Shown piece after piece: positions 36,374 through 45,800 of a DNA stretch of 64,000 bases. The notes under the pieces are model-generated. The model made no database searches. It was given only the letters and a program-made list of their open reading frames with translations, and was not told the DNA's origin. Source of the DNA: MSPOR6 sp964652195 (lineage in GTDB: Bacteria; Poribacteria; WGA-4E; WGA-3G); contig CAZZBB010000106.1 of NCBI GenBank assembly GCA_964652195.1, positions 1 to 64,000 of the forward strand, given 5' to 3'. Each line of letters begins with the position of its first letter. Positions within the stretch are counted from its first letter, which is position 1. Position numbers and translations under genes: made by a program.

Positions 36374-36840
36374 TAATACACGTTATGATATCAATGTGTT
36401 GGTTTTAAGTGTTACCCCAGAACAATACTAAGTAATCAAAAATGGTTCAAAGCTTAGAATTTATCAGTCTGTAGGTTACTACAAATAAGTTTAAATAATG
36501 TTCCATTTTAAGTAGGATATGTTTGATGGTAATAACAAAACACATCAATATCGATTACAATTATCAATGTTAAACTCTAATTCCTCTTCTGGTTCATTCA
36601 TATACATTGTCACAATAACTGGGTACATTATCTATAACCAAATCTTTGTCCTATAGCGTCGGTGGTCTCCATATATGTGCGTCAAGGTGTTGCATTTAAT
36701 TATAGAGATCTAACATCCTAAATACATAGCAACGCTTGACATATATATTCCAACAAAAAATATTACTTGCCTCTATAATTACATGACACATGTTTTATAC
36801 TTCAAAAGGTGCAAAATCGTAAAAAACACATTTTATAGTC

Positions 36841-36855
36841 CAATACCTTCGCCAA
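36841..36855. repeat. Solo IS4-like end, exact copy
   Basis: CAATACCTTCGCCAA here is identical to the left end of the IS at 34808. It lies 468 bp beyond that element's right end, in the left-end orientation. A second copy with one substitution (CAATACCTTCGCAAA) starts at 36888. They look like leftovers of earlier insertions. Confidence 0.65.
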
Positions 36856-36978
36856 AAATACTTGATTAAAAAGGTGTCTGTCCTAAACAATACCTTCGCA
36901 AAAATGGCTGATGTTTCATATACTAACCTAAGTTGCTACTCTCAAGTAGGAATCCTTCGATTCTGATCGGTGTTGTCC

Positions 36979-36997
36979 CATAGACTGTTAGTCTGTG
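36979..36997. repeat. REP-like hairpin, CATAGACT/AGTCTGTG
   Basis: CATAGACT-GTT-AGTCTGTG, 7 of 8 paired positions. The stem differs from the CACAAACT/AGTTTGTG hairpin at 37157-37175 by matching changes (AAACT to AGACT), so the two look like covarying variants of one repeat family. Confidence 0.5.
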
Positions 36998-37041
36998 GCC
37001 ACTCATACACTCGACTGGATGGGAATTTGCTCTATGCAAGA

Positions 37042-37113
37042 ATTAAAATGACTTCAGCAAAAAACTGAAGTCATTTTAATCCTGAAATCTCAGAACTTCT
37101 CTGAGCTATCAGG
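37042..37113. repeat. Two adjacent hairpins, the first a perfect 16-bp stem
   Basis: Arms at 37042-37057 and 37065-37080 (ATTAAAATGACTTCAG and its complement) enclose a 7-nt loop. Directly after it a second imperfect hairpin forms from CCTGA...TCAGG and CTCAGA/TCTGAG (37081-37113). Bases 37065-37103 recur at 37409-37447 with 4 mismatches in 39. It could be a structured noncoding RNA or a miniature repeat; no T-run follows, so it is not a standard terminator. Confidence 0.65.
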
Positions 37114-37152
37114 CTTACTAATACTATTTCTAATAATTATTGTCTCTTTACT

Positions 37153-37175
37153 GTAGCACAAACTTCCAGTTTGTG
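37153..37175. repeat. REP-like hairpin with GTAG leader, perfect stem
   Basis: GTAG (37153-37156), then CACAAACT-TCC-AGTTTGTG with a perfect 8-bp stem (37157-37175). It is the best-preserved member of the family that also occurs at 252-274. Its structure matches REP sequences served by RAYT transposases. Confidence 0.55.
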
Positions 37176-37408
37176 TAGTATTTTCAAGACATAAATATCA
37201 CCTAATCATGGGAGAATCATTTATAGAAATGGAATAAATTAGATAACACAATACATTTAGGCATTCTAATGTTGAAAATATGTGTAATCAAAGGAGGGAT
37301 TTCTTACTTCAAAAAATAAAACATCGTAATGAATGCTTAGAGTTTGGATTCTAATACCATTCTAAATTGATAGATTTACATTATGAATTACGTAATACAG
37401 GGCAATAC

Positions 37409-37447
37409 CTGAAGTTATTTTAATCCTGAAATCTTGAAACTTCTCTG
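37409..37447. repeat. 39-bp copy of the hairpin arm at 37065
   Basis: This matches 37065-37103 at 35 of 39 positions, 344 bp downstream. It carries the right arm of the 16-bp hairpin and part of the second hairpin but not the left arm, so the first stem cannot form here. Confidence 0.6.
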
Positions 37448-37634
37448 TGCAATATGTCACCATTCAACTAAACTCAGATAATTCGCGAAAGCATTTGTTA
37501 TTGTAAGACATTTTATAAATATGTGAAATAAAAGCCTACATGTCTCTGTTTTTTCATATAGTTTTTAATCAACCATTCAGAAATATTTTCGTTAAATACA
37601 TCATATACTTTTAAAAAATTACGGAGATTTGTTT

Positions 37635-40112
37635 ATGCACCATCCGATGTCTGGTCACTCTGGACGTGGTGGATCTTCACGGATGAGAATGAGCTCCTAT
37701 GGTGGTAAATCGCGCTTGAAAAAAAATGGTGATGATCCATTAAATACAAAAGAAGAAGTGCCTGAACTACTCGAAAAACAGGCGACAGAACTACTTGATA
37801 GTGGGGAGGAAATAAAAGTAGCTGTTTCAACAGACTTGCGTTTTGACAGCACTTATGGAAAAGATTGGTTATTAATTACTGAAAAACGGATCATAGCATT
37901 TAATCAGAACGAAGTTATAGGTCATAACCTCAAAGAAGTTTCATTAGATTCTGTAGTAGATATAGAAATCCTTGAGATGTATGGTAATAATATTCTCAAG
38001 ATTATTACCACTGATAATGCCATTGAATTAGCTCGATATTCAAAAAAGTTAGCACAGAAATTCAATATTGCTGTATCCGAATTAGAACAACTATCACAGA
38101 ATGGTAACACCCCCACTGGCAAAAATGAAGGACGGGGTCCAAGAGGAAGACGAGGTCGGCGTCCTTCAGGTGGAAAACCTGGAGCTGATAAGAGTCGATG
38201 TGATAAATGCGGACAACCCATCCCCAGTTGGTCCGGTATTTGTGTTAACTGCGTACAAAATAGTAAGCTTATCTTCAGACTCCTCAAGTATTCATTTCCC
38301 TATCTACACGTAATCATCCCTGCTTTTCTATTGATGTTAGTAATTAGGTTTGTTACCTTGTATACACCTATCCTGAGCCAACAATTAATTGACTATATTT
38401 TTACGCCAGTAGCAAACGCACTTGCTAATAATGAGGAATCATTGCCTGTAACGACTTGGGGACCCCTTCAAGGTACGGTAGACACCTTAAGCAGTTGGTT
38501 CGGAACTCTGCCTGCGGGTGGCTCATTCGGACATCTTATCGGCATTGTGCTACTTATGGCGTCGATTCACGTGTTTTCTATGATCACTTCATCTGTTCGG
38601 GGATACATGATGGCATGGGTTGGACAGAATGTTACAAGACGTCTTCAAAATGAAGCCTATGAACATTTAAATACCCTTTCAATTGATTTCTTTCAGGAAC
38701 GAGATACTGGAAACTTGATGTCGAGAATAACAAGCGATGTTTCCAGACTTAGAGACTTCATTTCGAACGGACTCCAAGATATAATCGGGGATTCGCTTAC
38801 TATCATTTATATGTGTATTATTATGTTCACCTTTAATTGGTATCTTGCATTTTGGACATTGATACCGATTCCATGTCTCATATTTTTCACCATCTTTTTT
38901 GGTAAGAAAATGAGTAAAGTGTATAGTGTTTTATGGAAAAGGTATGCCAATATTAGTACAATTCTCGCAAGTACTATACCTGGCGTCAGAGTTGTCAAGG
39001 CTTTTGCACGTGAACGCTATGAAATTAGCCGGTTCAGTGACATGACACATCAAGTCTTTTCTGGAGAAATGAACGCAGCGAAACTGGGTACTCTCTATCG
39101 TCCCATTATGGAGTTTATCACATATTCTGGTTCTATATTAATTTGGTTGATTGGAGGATGGCAGATATTTCAAGGTGATATTACCTTGGGAGTTTTGTTT
39201 ATGTTTCAATCCTATATGATGCGATTCTTTGGACCAGTACGGACACTTTGTCAAATGAATGAAAGGTTCATAAGAGCAGGAACATCTGCAGAGAGGGTCT
39301 TTGATATATTGGATACACCTCCAAGTGTTGCAGATAAGCAAGACGCAGTAGCATTAACAAATATCAAAGGTGATATTCAATTTAGAGATGTTTACTTTAC
39401 TTATGATAATGAGAAAAATGCCCTTAACGGTGTTAGTTTTGATGTCGTTGCTGGTGAAATGATCGGTTTAGTCGGTCATAGTGGTGCAGGTAAGAGTACA
39501 CTGATAAATCTGATAACACGGTTCTACGATCCCAACCAAGGATCTATTATTATAGATGGACACGATAGTAAAGATATTCGAGTTAAAGCACTACGACAAC
39601 AGGTTGGTGTCGTACTACAAGATCCTTTCCTATTTGAAGGAACTATAGCAGAGAATATAGGATATTCCAAACCGGGAGCATCCCGATATGAGATTATTGC
39701 TGCAGCTAAAGCAGCAAATGCCCACGATTTTATAGTTAAATTCCCAGATGGTTACGATACAATGGTTGGTGAACGAGGGGCTCGTGTCTCCGGTGGTGAA
39801 CGCCAACGGATTTCAATCGCACGTGCTATCTTGAAGAATCCGCGTATCCTAATATTAGATGAAGCTACATCTTCAGTTGATACAGAAACTGAGTCGAAAA
39901 TACAAGAAGCTTTGGAAAGACTTGTTCAAGGAAGAACCGTATTTGCTATAGCACATAGACTTTCAACCCTTAAATATGCTGACCGGCTTGTTGTATTAAA
40001 AGAAGGTGAGGTTGACGAAATTGGAACACATGAAGAACTGATTACACAGGGTGGTACCTATGCTGTATTGTGTGAAAAACAGACTGAATTATCCAAGATC
40101 CGTGCTTGGTAA
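37635..40112 (+). CDS. ABC transporter with N-terminal PH-like domain and zinc ribbon
   Basis: 825 residues. A Gly/Ser/Arg-rich head leads into a PH-like domain (about residues 45-150, with YGKDWLLITEKRIIAFN). A basic low-complexity linker (GRGPRGRRGRRPSG) and a zinc ribbon (CDKCGQPIPSWSGICVNC) follow. Then come six transmembrane helices and an exporter-type nucleotide-binding domain: Walker A GLVGHSGAGKSTLI, Q-loop VLQDPFLFEG, signature VSGGERQRISIARAI, Walker B ILILDEATSSVD, switch AIAHRLST. The TMD-NBD half is MsbA-like. The start is the ATG at 37635, with ACGGAG upstream. It probably works with the DUF1854 protein 54 bp downstream. Cargo is unknown. Confidence 0.88.
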   Translation: MHHPMSGHSGRGGSSRMRMSSYGGKSRLKKNGDDPLNTKEEVPELLEKQATELLDSGEEIKVAVSTDLRFDSTYGKDWLLITEKRIIAFNQNEVIGHNLKEVSLDSVVDIEILEMYGNNILKIITTDNAIELARYSKKLAQKFNIAVSELEQLSQNGNTPTGKNEGRGPRGRRGRRPSGGKPGADKSRCDKCGQPIPSWSGICVNCVQNSKLIFRLLKYSFPYLHVIIPAFLLMLVIRFVTLYTPILSQQLIDYIFTPVANALANNEESLPVTTWGPLQGTVDTLSSWFGTLPAGGSFGHLIGIVLLMASIHVFSMITSSVRGYMMAWVGQNVTRRLQNEAYEHLNTLSIDFFQERDTGNLMSRITSDVSRLRDFISNGLQDIIGDSLTIIYMCIIMFTFNWYLAFWTLIPIPCLIFFTIFFGKKMSKVYSVLWKRYANISTILASTIPGVRVVKAFARERYEISRFSDMTHQVFSGEMNAAKLGTLYRPIMEFITYSGSILIWLIGGWQIFQGDITLGVLFMFQSYMMRFFGPVRTLCQMNERFIRAGTSAERVFDILDTPPSVADKQDAVALTNIKGDIQFRDVYFTYDNEKNALNGVSFDVVAGEMIGLVGHSGAGKSTLINLITRFYDPNQGSIIIDGHDSKDIRVKALRQQVGVVLQDPFLFEGTIAENIGYSKPGASRYEIIAAAKAANAHDFIVKFPDGYDTMVGERGARVSGGERQRISIARAILKNPRILILDEATSSVDTETESKIQEALERLVQGRTVFAIAHRLSTLKYADRLVVLKEGEVDEIGTHEELITQGGTYAVLCEKQTELSKIRAW

Positions 40113-40166
40113 TAACATTTAATTTTTGTAGTTATGTGATAATACGATTTCATTAGGAGTTAAGCA

Positions 40167-40676
40167 ATGCGGGAAGCAATAAAAGTTACTGATGACTTAA
40201 TATTTCTTGATGCAGATACGATTAGCATACAAAGTAATGCATTTGGAGAGCTTGTTGTTCAGCTGCCCGATGGAAATACACATACCAAGGTTGAGCCGAT
40301 ACGTAGTTTTCCAGTAAGTGAAACAACCAGATATATAGTGCTTATTGACAATGAGGGTGAAGAAATTGGCATAATTGAGGATATGAGAAACTTACCTGCT
40401 AAATCTCGTGAGATACTTGCTGAAGAACTACAGAAACGGTATTTTATGCCAAAAATCACAAAAATTAATTCGATTGAAGGACAATACGGGGTAACGCATT
40501 GGAATGTTGAAACCTCTCAAGGTGATGTTGAATTTGGTATGCGTACACGGTACGATATTGTAACTCTTGAAAATGGTCGTGTACTCATAAAAGATGCTGA
40601 TGGGAATCGGTTTGAAATTGAGAATTATGAGAAATTAGATCCAAAAAGTTATGCGTTACTTCAAACCCAAATATAG
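40167..40676 (+). CDS. DUF1854 family protein, partner of the ABC transporter
   Basis: 169 residues. The sequence (VEPIRSFPVSETTRYIVLID, EIGIIEDMRNLP, LQKRYFMPKITKINSIEGQYGV, HWNVETSQGDVEFGMR) is a full-length DUF1854 domain, which in many bacteria is encoded directly downstream of an ABC exporter of this kind. In some beta-proteobacteria the pair lies in cyanophycin loci; no cyanophycin genes are visible here. It lies 54 bp after the transporter gene in the same direction. A soluble regulatory role for the transporter is an inference. Confidence 0.82.
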   Translation: MREAIKVTDDLIFLDADTISIQSNAFGELVVQLPDGNTHTKVEPIRSFPVSETTRYIVLIDNEGEEIGIIEDMRNLPAKSREILAEELQKRYFMPKITKINSIEGQYGVTHWNVETSQGDVEFGMRTRYDIVTLENGRVLIKDADGNRFEIENYEKLDPKSYALLQTQI

Positions 40677-40752
40677 ATACTATAAAACTGCATAATACTT
40701 CTTTAGAATCAGAATAAAATTCACAAAATTTGTATTGATAAGGAGACCAATT

Positions 40753-41877
40753 TTGGCTAATGTAAAGATTGAACGGATTGAATGGGCGCGTCTAACTGGT
40801 GAACGCCCCCGTAAAGCAGGTTGCAACTCCCGACTCGGTGAACATGGATTACATGTTCGACCACCAATTGCAAGGATTACCACCTCTGACGGGGTATCTG
40901 GAATAGGATTTTCATCTATCTCCCGTGATAAAGCGGAAACTATTGTTGGATTTCACTTATCAGAAGCATTCAATCCTGAAAATGGGGTATCAGAAGATTT
41001 TCAATTCATGGAATACCCTTTATGGGATTTGGTCGGACAATTAGAACAAAAACCTGTATACGAAATGTTGTCTAATGCAAATGACGACTTTAAAGTCCGG
41101 TGCTATGATACCTCTCTCTACATTGATGACCTACACATTGAGGATAATAAAGAAGCTGCAGCACTAATTGCATCCGAAGCACTCGAAGGAAAAGCGCGAG
41201 GACATAAGGCATATAAGATTAAGGTCGGTCGCGGGGCAATGCACATGCCTCTGGAGAAAGGGAACAAGCGGGATATAGATGTTATCAATGCTGTTCGTGA
41301 AGCAGTGGGATCTGATGCAACTATTCTTATAGATGCCAACAACGGATACAATCTAAATATCACGAAACAGATATTATGTGAAACAGCAGAGGCAAACGTT
41401 TATTGGATGGAGGAAGCATTCCATGAAGATGCACGGGTGTACTCACTCTTAAAAGAATGGTTGAATTCAGAAGGAATAAAGACCAAGATCGCCGATGGAG
41501 AAGGTAGTGCATCTCCACATTTAGTAAATTGGGCAAAAGACGGTATTGTTGATATTCTACAATACGACATATTCCATCCAGGATTTACACGATGGTTAGA
41601 ATTAGGTCCCGAATTAGATTCAGTAAATGTGGGAACAGCCCCTCATCATTATGGTGGATATTACGGTAATTTCGTTACTGGACATCTCGCAGCTAAAGTT
41701 GAGAAGTTTGAGTTTGTTGAATGGGATCATGCAACAACTCCAGGGATAGATGATTCAGCATATACCATAGATAACGGGTATATTAATGTTCCAAACCTCC
41801 CTGGGTTTGGATTGAGTATTGATGAAGACCCATATCAAGAAGCGGTTAAAGAAAACGGTTTCACAGTAAATTTATAA
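40753..41877 (+). CDS. Mandelate racemase/muconate lactonizing enzyme family protein
   Basis: About 374 residues, enolase superfamily. The start is a TTG at 40753 with AGGAG 7 bp upstream. The catalytic barrel has KIKVGRG (Lys base), the metal ligands Asp in TILIDANNGYN and Glu in VYWMEEAFHED, and KIADGEG. The C-terminal stretch NVGTAPHHYGGYYGNF provides the second base region. It would act on a sugar acid or related carboxylate, exact substrate unknown. The next gene, a PhyH oxygenase, follows by 14 bp, so the two may act on one compound. Confidence 0.8.
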   Translation: MANVKIERIEWARLTGERPRKAGCNSRLGEHGLHVRPPIARITTSDGVSGIGFSSISRDKAETIVGFHLSEAFNPENGVSEDFQFMEYPLWDLVGQLEQKPVYEMLSNANDDFKVRCYDTSLYIDDLHIEDNKEAAALIASEALEGKARGHKAYKIKVGRGAMHMPLEKGNKRDIDVINAVREAVGSDATILIDANNGYNLNITKQILCETAEANVYWMEEAFHEDARVYSLLKEWLNSEGIKTKIADGEGSASPHLVNWAKDGIVDILQYDIFHPGFTRWLELGPELDSVNVGTAPHHYGGYYGNFVTGHLAAKVEKFEFVEWDHATTPGIDDSAYTIDNGYINVPNLPGFGLSIDEDPYQEAVKENGFTVNL

Positions 41878-41891
41878 TAAAGGAATTTATA

Positions 41892-42629
41892 ATGCCAATA
41901 TTGACTGATGCTGATAAAGATTTTTTTAAAGAAAACGGTTATCTTGTTGTACGCGGTGCGCTTACTCAAGATCAGATTGATGCCGCATTGGATAAGGTTT
42001 GGGATGCACTTGAAGAAGATAGAAATGATCCTGAATCTTGGATTAAGAAAGGGTATCGTACAGCTCCAATTGGTGGAGATGATGCAATCAAGGGAACTGT
42101 TTATGGAAACAACGTCTTCACTATGGCTGAGGAAATGGTAGGTGTAGGCAAACTGCATCCCGATGGTGGTGCTGGTCCTCACATTAATTTCCCTGATCCT
42201 GACAGAGAGTGGAGTGAACCGATGGGACATTTAGACGGGTACCATACTCCTTCAAATGGTGTACCAAAAGGTGTTGTCGGAGCATTTACACTTGCTGCTA
42301 CAGTTTATATTGATAAAGTCGAAAAACAGGGTGGTGGTTTTACGATCTGGCCAGGAAGTCATAAAATCTGGGCAGAATACTTTAGACACCATGACCTTGA
42401 TAGCCTTCCGGGTGGTATTGCTCCGTTTGATCTTGGTCCAAGTTATGAATTCACAGGTGAAGCAGGGGATGTCTGCTTTTGGCATCACCAAATGAGTCAT
42501 ACCGCTGGACCAAACTGTGGACGTAATGTGAGAATTGCACTTATCACAAGATATCGTAGGAAAGATTTAGACGATATTAGATTTGAGACTCCAGAAGATA
42601 TGTGGAAATATTGGGACGGGTTATCATAG
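41892..42629 (+). CDS. Phytanoyl-CoA dioxygenase family protein
   Basis: 245 residues, a non-heme Fe(II)/2-oxoglutarate oxygenase. Iron ligands are HxD in MGHLDGYHTPSNG and His in WHHQMSHTAGPNCGRNVRIALI; the Arg four to ten residues on binds 2-oxoglutarate. N-terminal KDFFKENGYLVVRGALTQDQID is the family's opening helix. It is co-transcribed with the enolase-superfamily gene. Its iron-binding residues differ in context from the other PhyH protein (27884-28654), so the two are probably not recent duplicates. Confidence 0.85.
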   Translation: MPILTDADKDFFKENGYLVVRGALTQDQIDAALDKVWDALEEDRNDPESWIKKGYRTAPIGGDDAIKGTVYGNNVFTMAEEMVGVGKLHPDGGAGPHINFPDPDREWSEPMGHLDGYHTPSNGVPKGVVGAFTLAATVYIDKVEKQGGGFTIWPGSHKIWAEYFRHHDLDSLPGGIAPFDLGPSYEFTGEAGDVCFWHHQMSHTAGPNCGRNVRIALITRYRRKDLDDIRFETPEDMWKYWDGLS

Positions 42630-42644
42630 ACTCAGACCCTGTAA

Positions 42645-42697
42645 GTTAGTGAATCACCACCGAATACATCATGCGTATTCGGTGGTGATTCACTAAC
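42645..42697. terminator. Perfect 23-bp hairpin after the PhyH gene
   Basis: Arms 42645-42667 and 42675-42697 (GTTAGTGAATCACCACCGAA plus TAC, and its complement) enclose a 7-nt loop. It lies 16 bp past the stop. There is no following T-run, so it may terminate through another route, stabilise mRNA ends, or be a mobile repeat. It is longer than most terminator stems. Confidence 0.6.
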
Positions 42698-42813
42698 AGC
42701 ATAACACCCGATAAACCCTCCACCTTTTTGTACTAACAAAGCTCACTGTAGGATGGCCTGCATGATTATCACAGGCAATTGCACTATGAAATAAAAAATA
42801 AAAGGAATATATA

Positions 42814-45800
42814 ATGAATATATTGAGAAAAAAACACAACACAATCGTGTCATTGTTTCTTATCATCTTTTTGATATTTGTTGGACGAAGTATCAGTCAC
42901 AGTCAGGCACAAGAAAATGTTCCTGCGGTGACCCCTGTCTGCAATAGAACTCCGCAGGTGCGGGATGCAATTGTTGCCATTTTACCGGGAGTAGATGACT
43001 GTAAGGATGTCACACTTACACATTTGGCTATAATTTCTAATCTCAATCTGAGCAATCAGGAAATTAGCACGCTCAAAGAAGGTGACTTTGATGGACTGTC
43101 CGCGTTAACATCCCTTTCTATAGGAAATAACCAGTTAACCAGCTTACCTGCAAATATCTTTTCGGGATTATCTTCCTTGACAAGACTTGATTTAGGTAGT
43201 AACCAGTTGATCAGTCTGCACGAAGATATATTTTCTGGGCTGACTACGCTGAATAGGGTCTATTTATCTTACAATAGTTTGAATAGTTTACCAGAGAATA
43301 TCTTTTCTGGACTATCTTCACTGAAATCGCTTGCCTTAGGTAACAATAATCTCAGCAGTCTACCTTCGGGTATCTTTTCTGGATTGTCATCCTTGGATTG
43401 GTTGGCACTATCTTCTAACAATTTAAGTGAGTTACCCGATGGAATCTTTTCCGGGTTGTCTGCACTACGATCCCTCTCTCTAACTGAAAATTCAGTTGAT
43501 TTATCCATTACCGTTTCCTTAGAAAAAGTTGGTAATAACCAGTTTAAGGCGATTGCACCTATCGGGGCTCCCTTCGACATCGTTCTGCCATTGACTATAT
43601 TGAATGGAAGCATTATCGGTGACGCAACAACTATTACGATTTCCGCTGGGAGCGTTGAAAGCGATCTTTTGAATGTTGGACGCACACCAAACGCTACAGA
43701 TCCTGTCACCGTAGAAATTGGAACTTTACCATCATTACCCGTCAGTCATTACGGGTATCGAATTGTTAAACCGATTACGGAAGATGATAATAATCTTAGT
43801 TTTGCTGTTGCTGTTCCCGATTACCAACCTACCACGAACACACCACCAGTTTTCATTGAAGGTGATAGCACTACACGTTCCATACCGGAAAACACACTTC
43901 CCGGCGTAAACATTGGCGGTCGGATATCAGCAAAAGACGCGGAATCTGACCTATTGACTTTCACACTCGGTGGTACCGATGCAGCATCCTTCGCTATTGG
44001 CAGTGGGACAGGTCAGTTAAAAACAAGTGCGCCACTTGACTATGAAAGGAAGACCACATACTCAGTGATAGTCACCGTCTCTGATGGACACCTTACAAAC
44101 AGAATCAATGTTACCATCAATGTCACAGATGTCTATGAAAACAATGATCCTGTCTTCATAGATGGTGATATGACAGAACGATCAATAGCTGAAAACACAC
44201 CTGCCGGAACAAATATCGGCAGTCCTGTCTACGCTACAGACCTCGATGAAGAAGATGTGTTGACTTATACTCTCAGTGGTGCTGATGCAGCATCCTTCGG
44301 GATTCAGGCTGCTACCGGTCAGATTTTGACAAGAACATCGCTTGACTATGAAACGAAAGATACTTATGAGGTAGTTGTTTTTGTTGAAGATGGAAAAGGT
44401 GGAACAGACACCATCAGTGTTGCTATAAATGTCACAGATGTATATGAAAATAATGCCCCTGTTTTCACAGAGGGAGATAGCACGGAGAGATCAATAGCTG
44501 AAAATACTCCCGCTGGAAAAAACATCGGCAGTCCTATCTCCGCTACAGACCTTGATGAAGAAGATATCTTGACTTATACTCTCGGTGGTACTGATGCAAC
44601 ATCCTTCGGGATTCAGGCTGCTACCGGTCAGATTTTGACAAAGGCATCGCTTGACTATGAAATGAAAACTACTTATGGGGTGCTTGTTTCTGTTTCAGAC
44701 GGAAAGGGTGGAACAGACACTATCAGTGTTGCTATAAATGTTACAGATGTATATGAAAACAATGCCCCTGTCTTCATAGAGGGTGATAGCACAAAACGAA
44801 CAATACCAGAAAACACACCTGCTGGAAAAAACATCGGCAGTCCTGTCTACGCTACAGATCTTGATGAAGAAGATGTTCTAACATATACACTCAGTGGTAC
44901 CAATGCATCGTCCTTTGGTATCGTCAGCACAACTGGACAATTGATAACTCGTGATCTGCTTGACTATGAACAGAAAAACGCTTACGTTGTGACAGTTTCT
45001 GTCTCTGATGGTAATGGTGGAACAGACACCATCGGTGTGGCTATACTTGTTACGGACAAGGACGAAACACCTACAACACATGCCCCTGTTTTCACAGAGG
45101 GAGATAGTACGGAGAGATCAATAGCTGAAAACACACCGGCTGGTAGAAACATCGGTGCAGCAATCGTCGCGACTGATCTTGATGAAGAAGATGTTCTAAC
45201 ATATACACTCAGTGGCACCGATTCTACATCCTTCGCTATCGTCAGCACAACTGGACAATTGAAAACTCAAGCCCCGCTGGATTATGAACAGAGGAATACG
45301 TATGCAGTGACAGTCATCGTCTCCGATGGCAATGGTGGAACTGATACTATCAGCGTTGCTATAAACGTCACTGATGTATACGAGAACAATGCCCCTGTTT
45401 TCACAGAAGGAGATAGCACAGAGCGGTCAATAGCTGAAAACACGCCTGTCGGAACAAATATCGGCAGTCCTATCTCCGCGACTGATCTTGATGAAGAAGA
45501 TGTTCTAACATATACACTCAGTGGTACCGATGCACTGTCCTTTAGTATTATTGGCACAACTGGACAGTTGAAAACCCGTGATCCACTTGACTACGAACAG
45601 AAGAATATTTATGCAATGACAGTCATTGTCTCCGATGGCAATGGTGGAACTGATACTATCAGCGTTGCTGTAAACGTCACTGATATATACGAGAACAATG
45701 CCCCTGTTTTCACAGAAGGAGATAGCACAGAGCGGTCAATAGCTGAAAACACGCCTGTCGGAACAAATATCGGCAGTCCTATCTCCGCTACAGACCTTGA

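Larger units (their letters stand above)
36374..37634. other. 1.26-kb noncoding, repeat-rich region
   Basis: No gene is recognised on either strand. The region contains two extra IS ends (36841-36855, 36888-36902), a 16-bp perfect hairpin, two REP-like hairpins and a 39-bp duplicated sequence (37065-37103 and 37409-37447). It ends with the ribosome site of the ABC transporter gene (ACGGAG, 37621-37626). The pattern is typical of an insertion hotspot. Confidence 0.6.

Noticed and set aside
36881..37040. Possible tRNA or riboswitch in the folded stretch before the hairpin
   Set aside because: No T-arm GTTCRANYC or anticodon arm could be fitted; the folds are short repeat hairpins.
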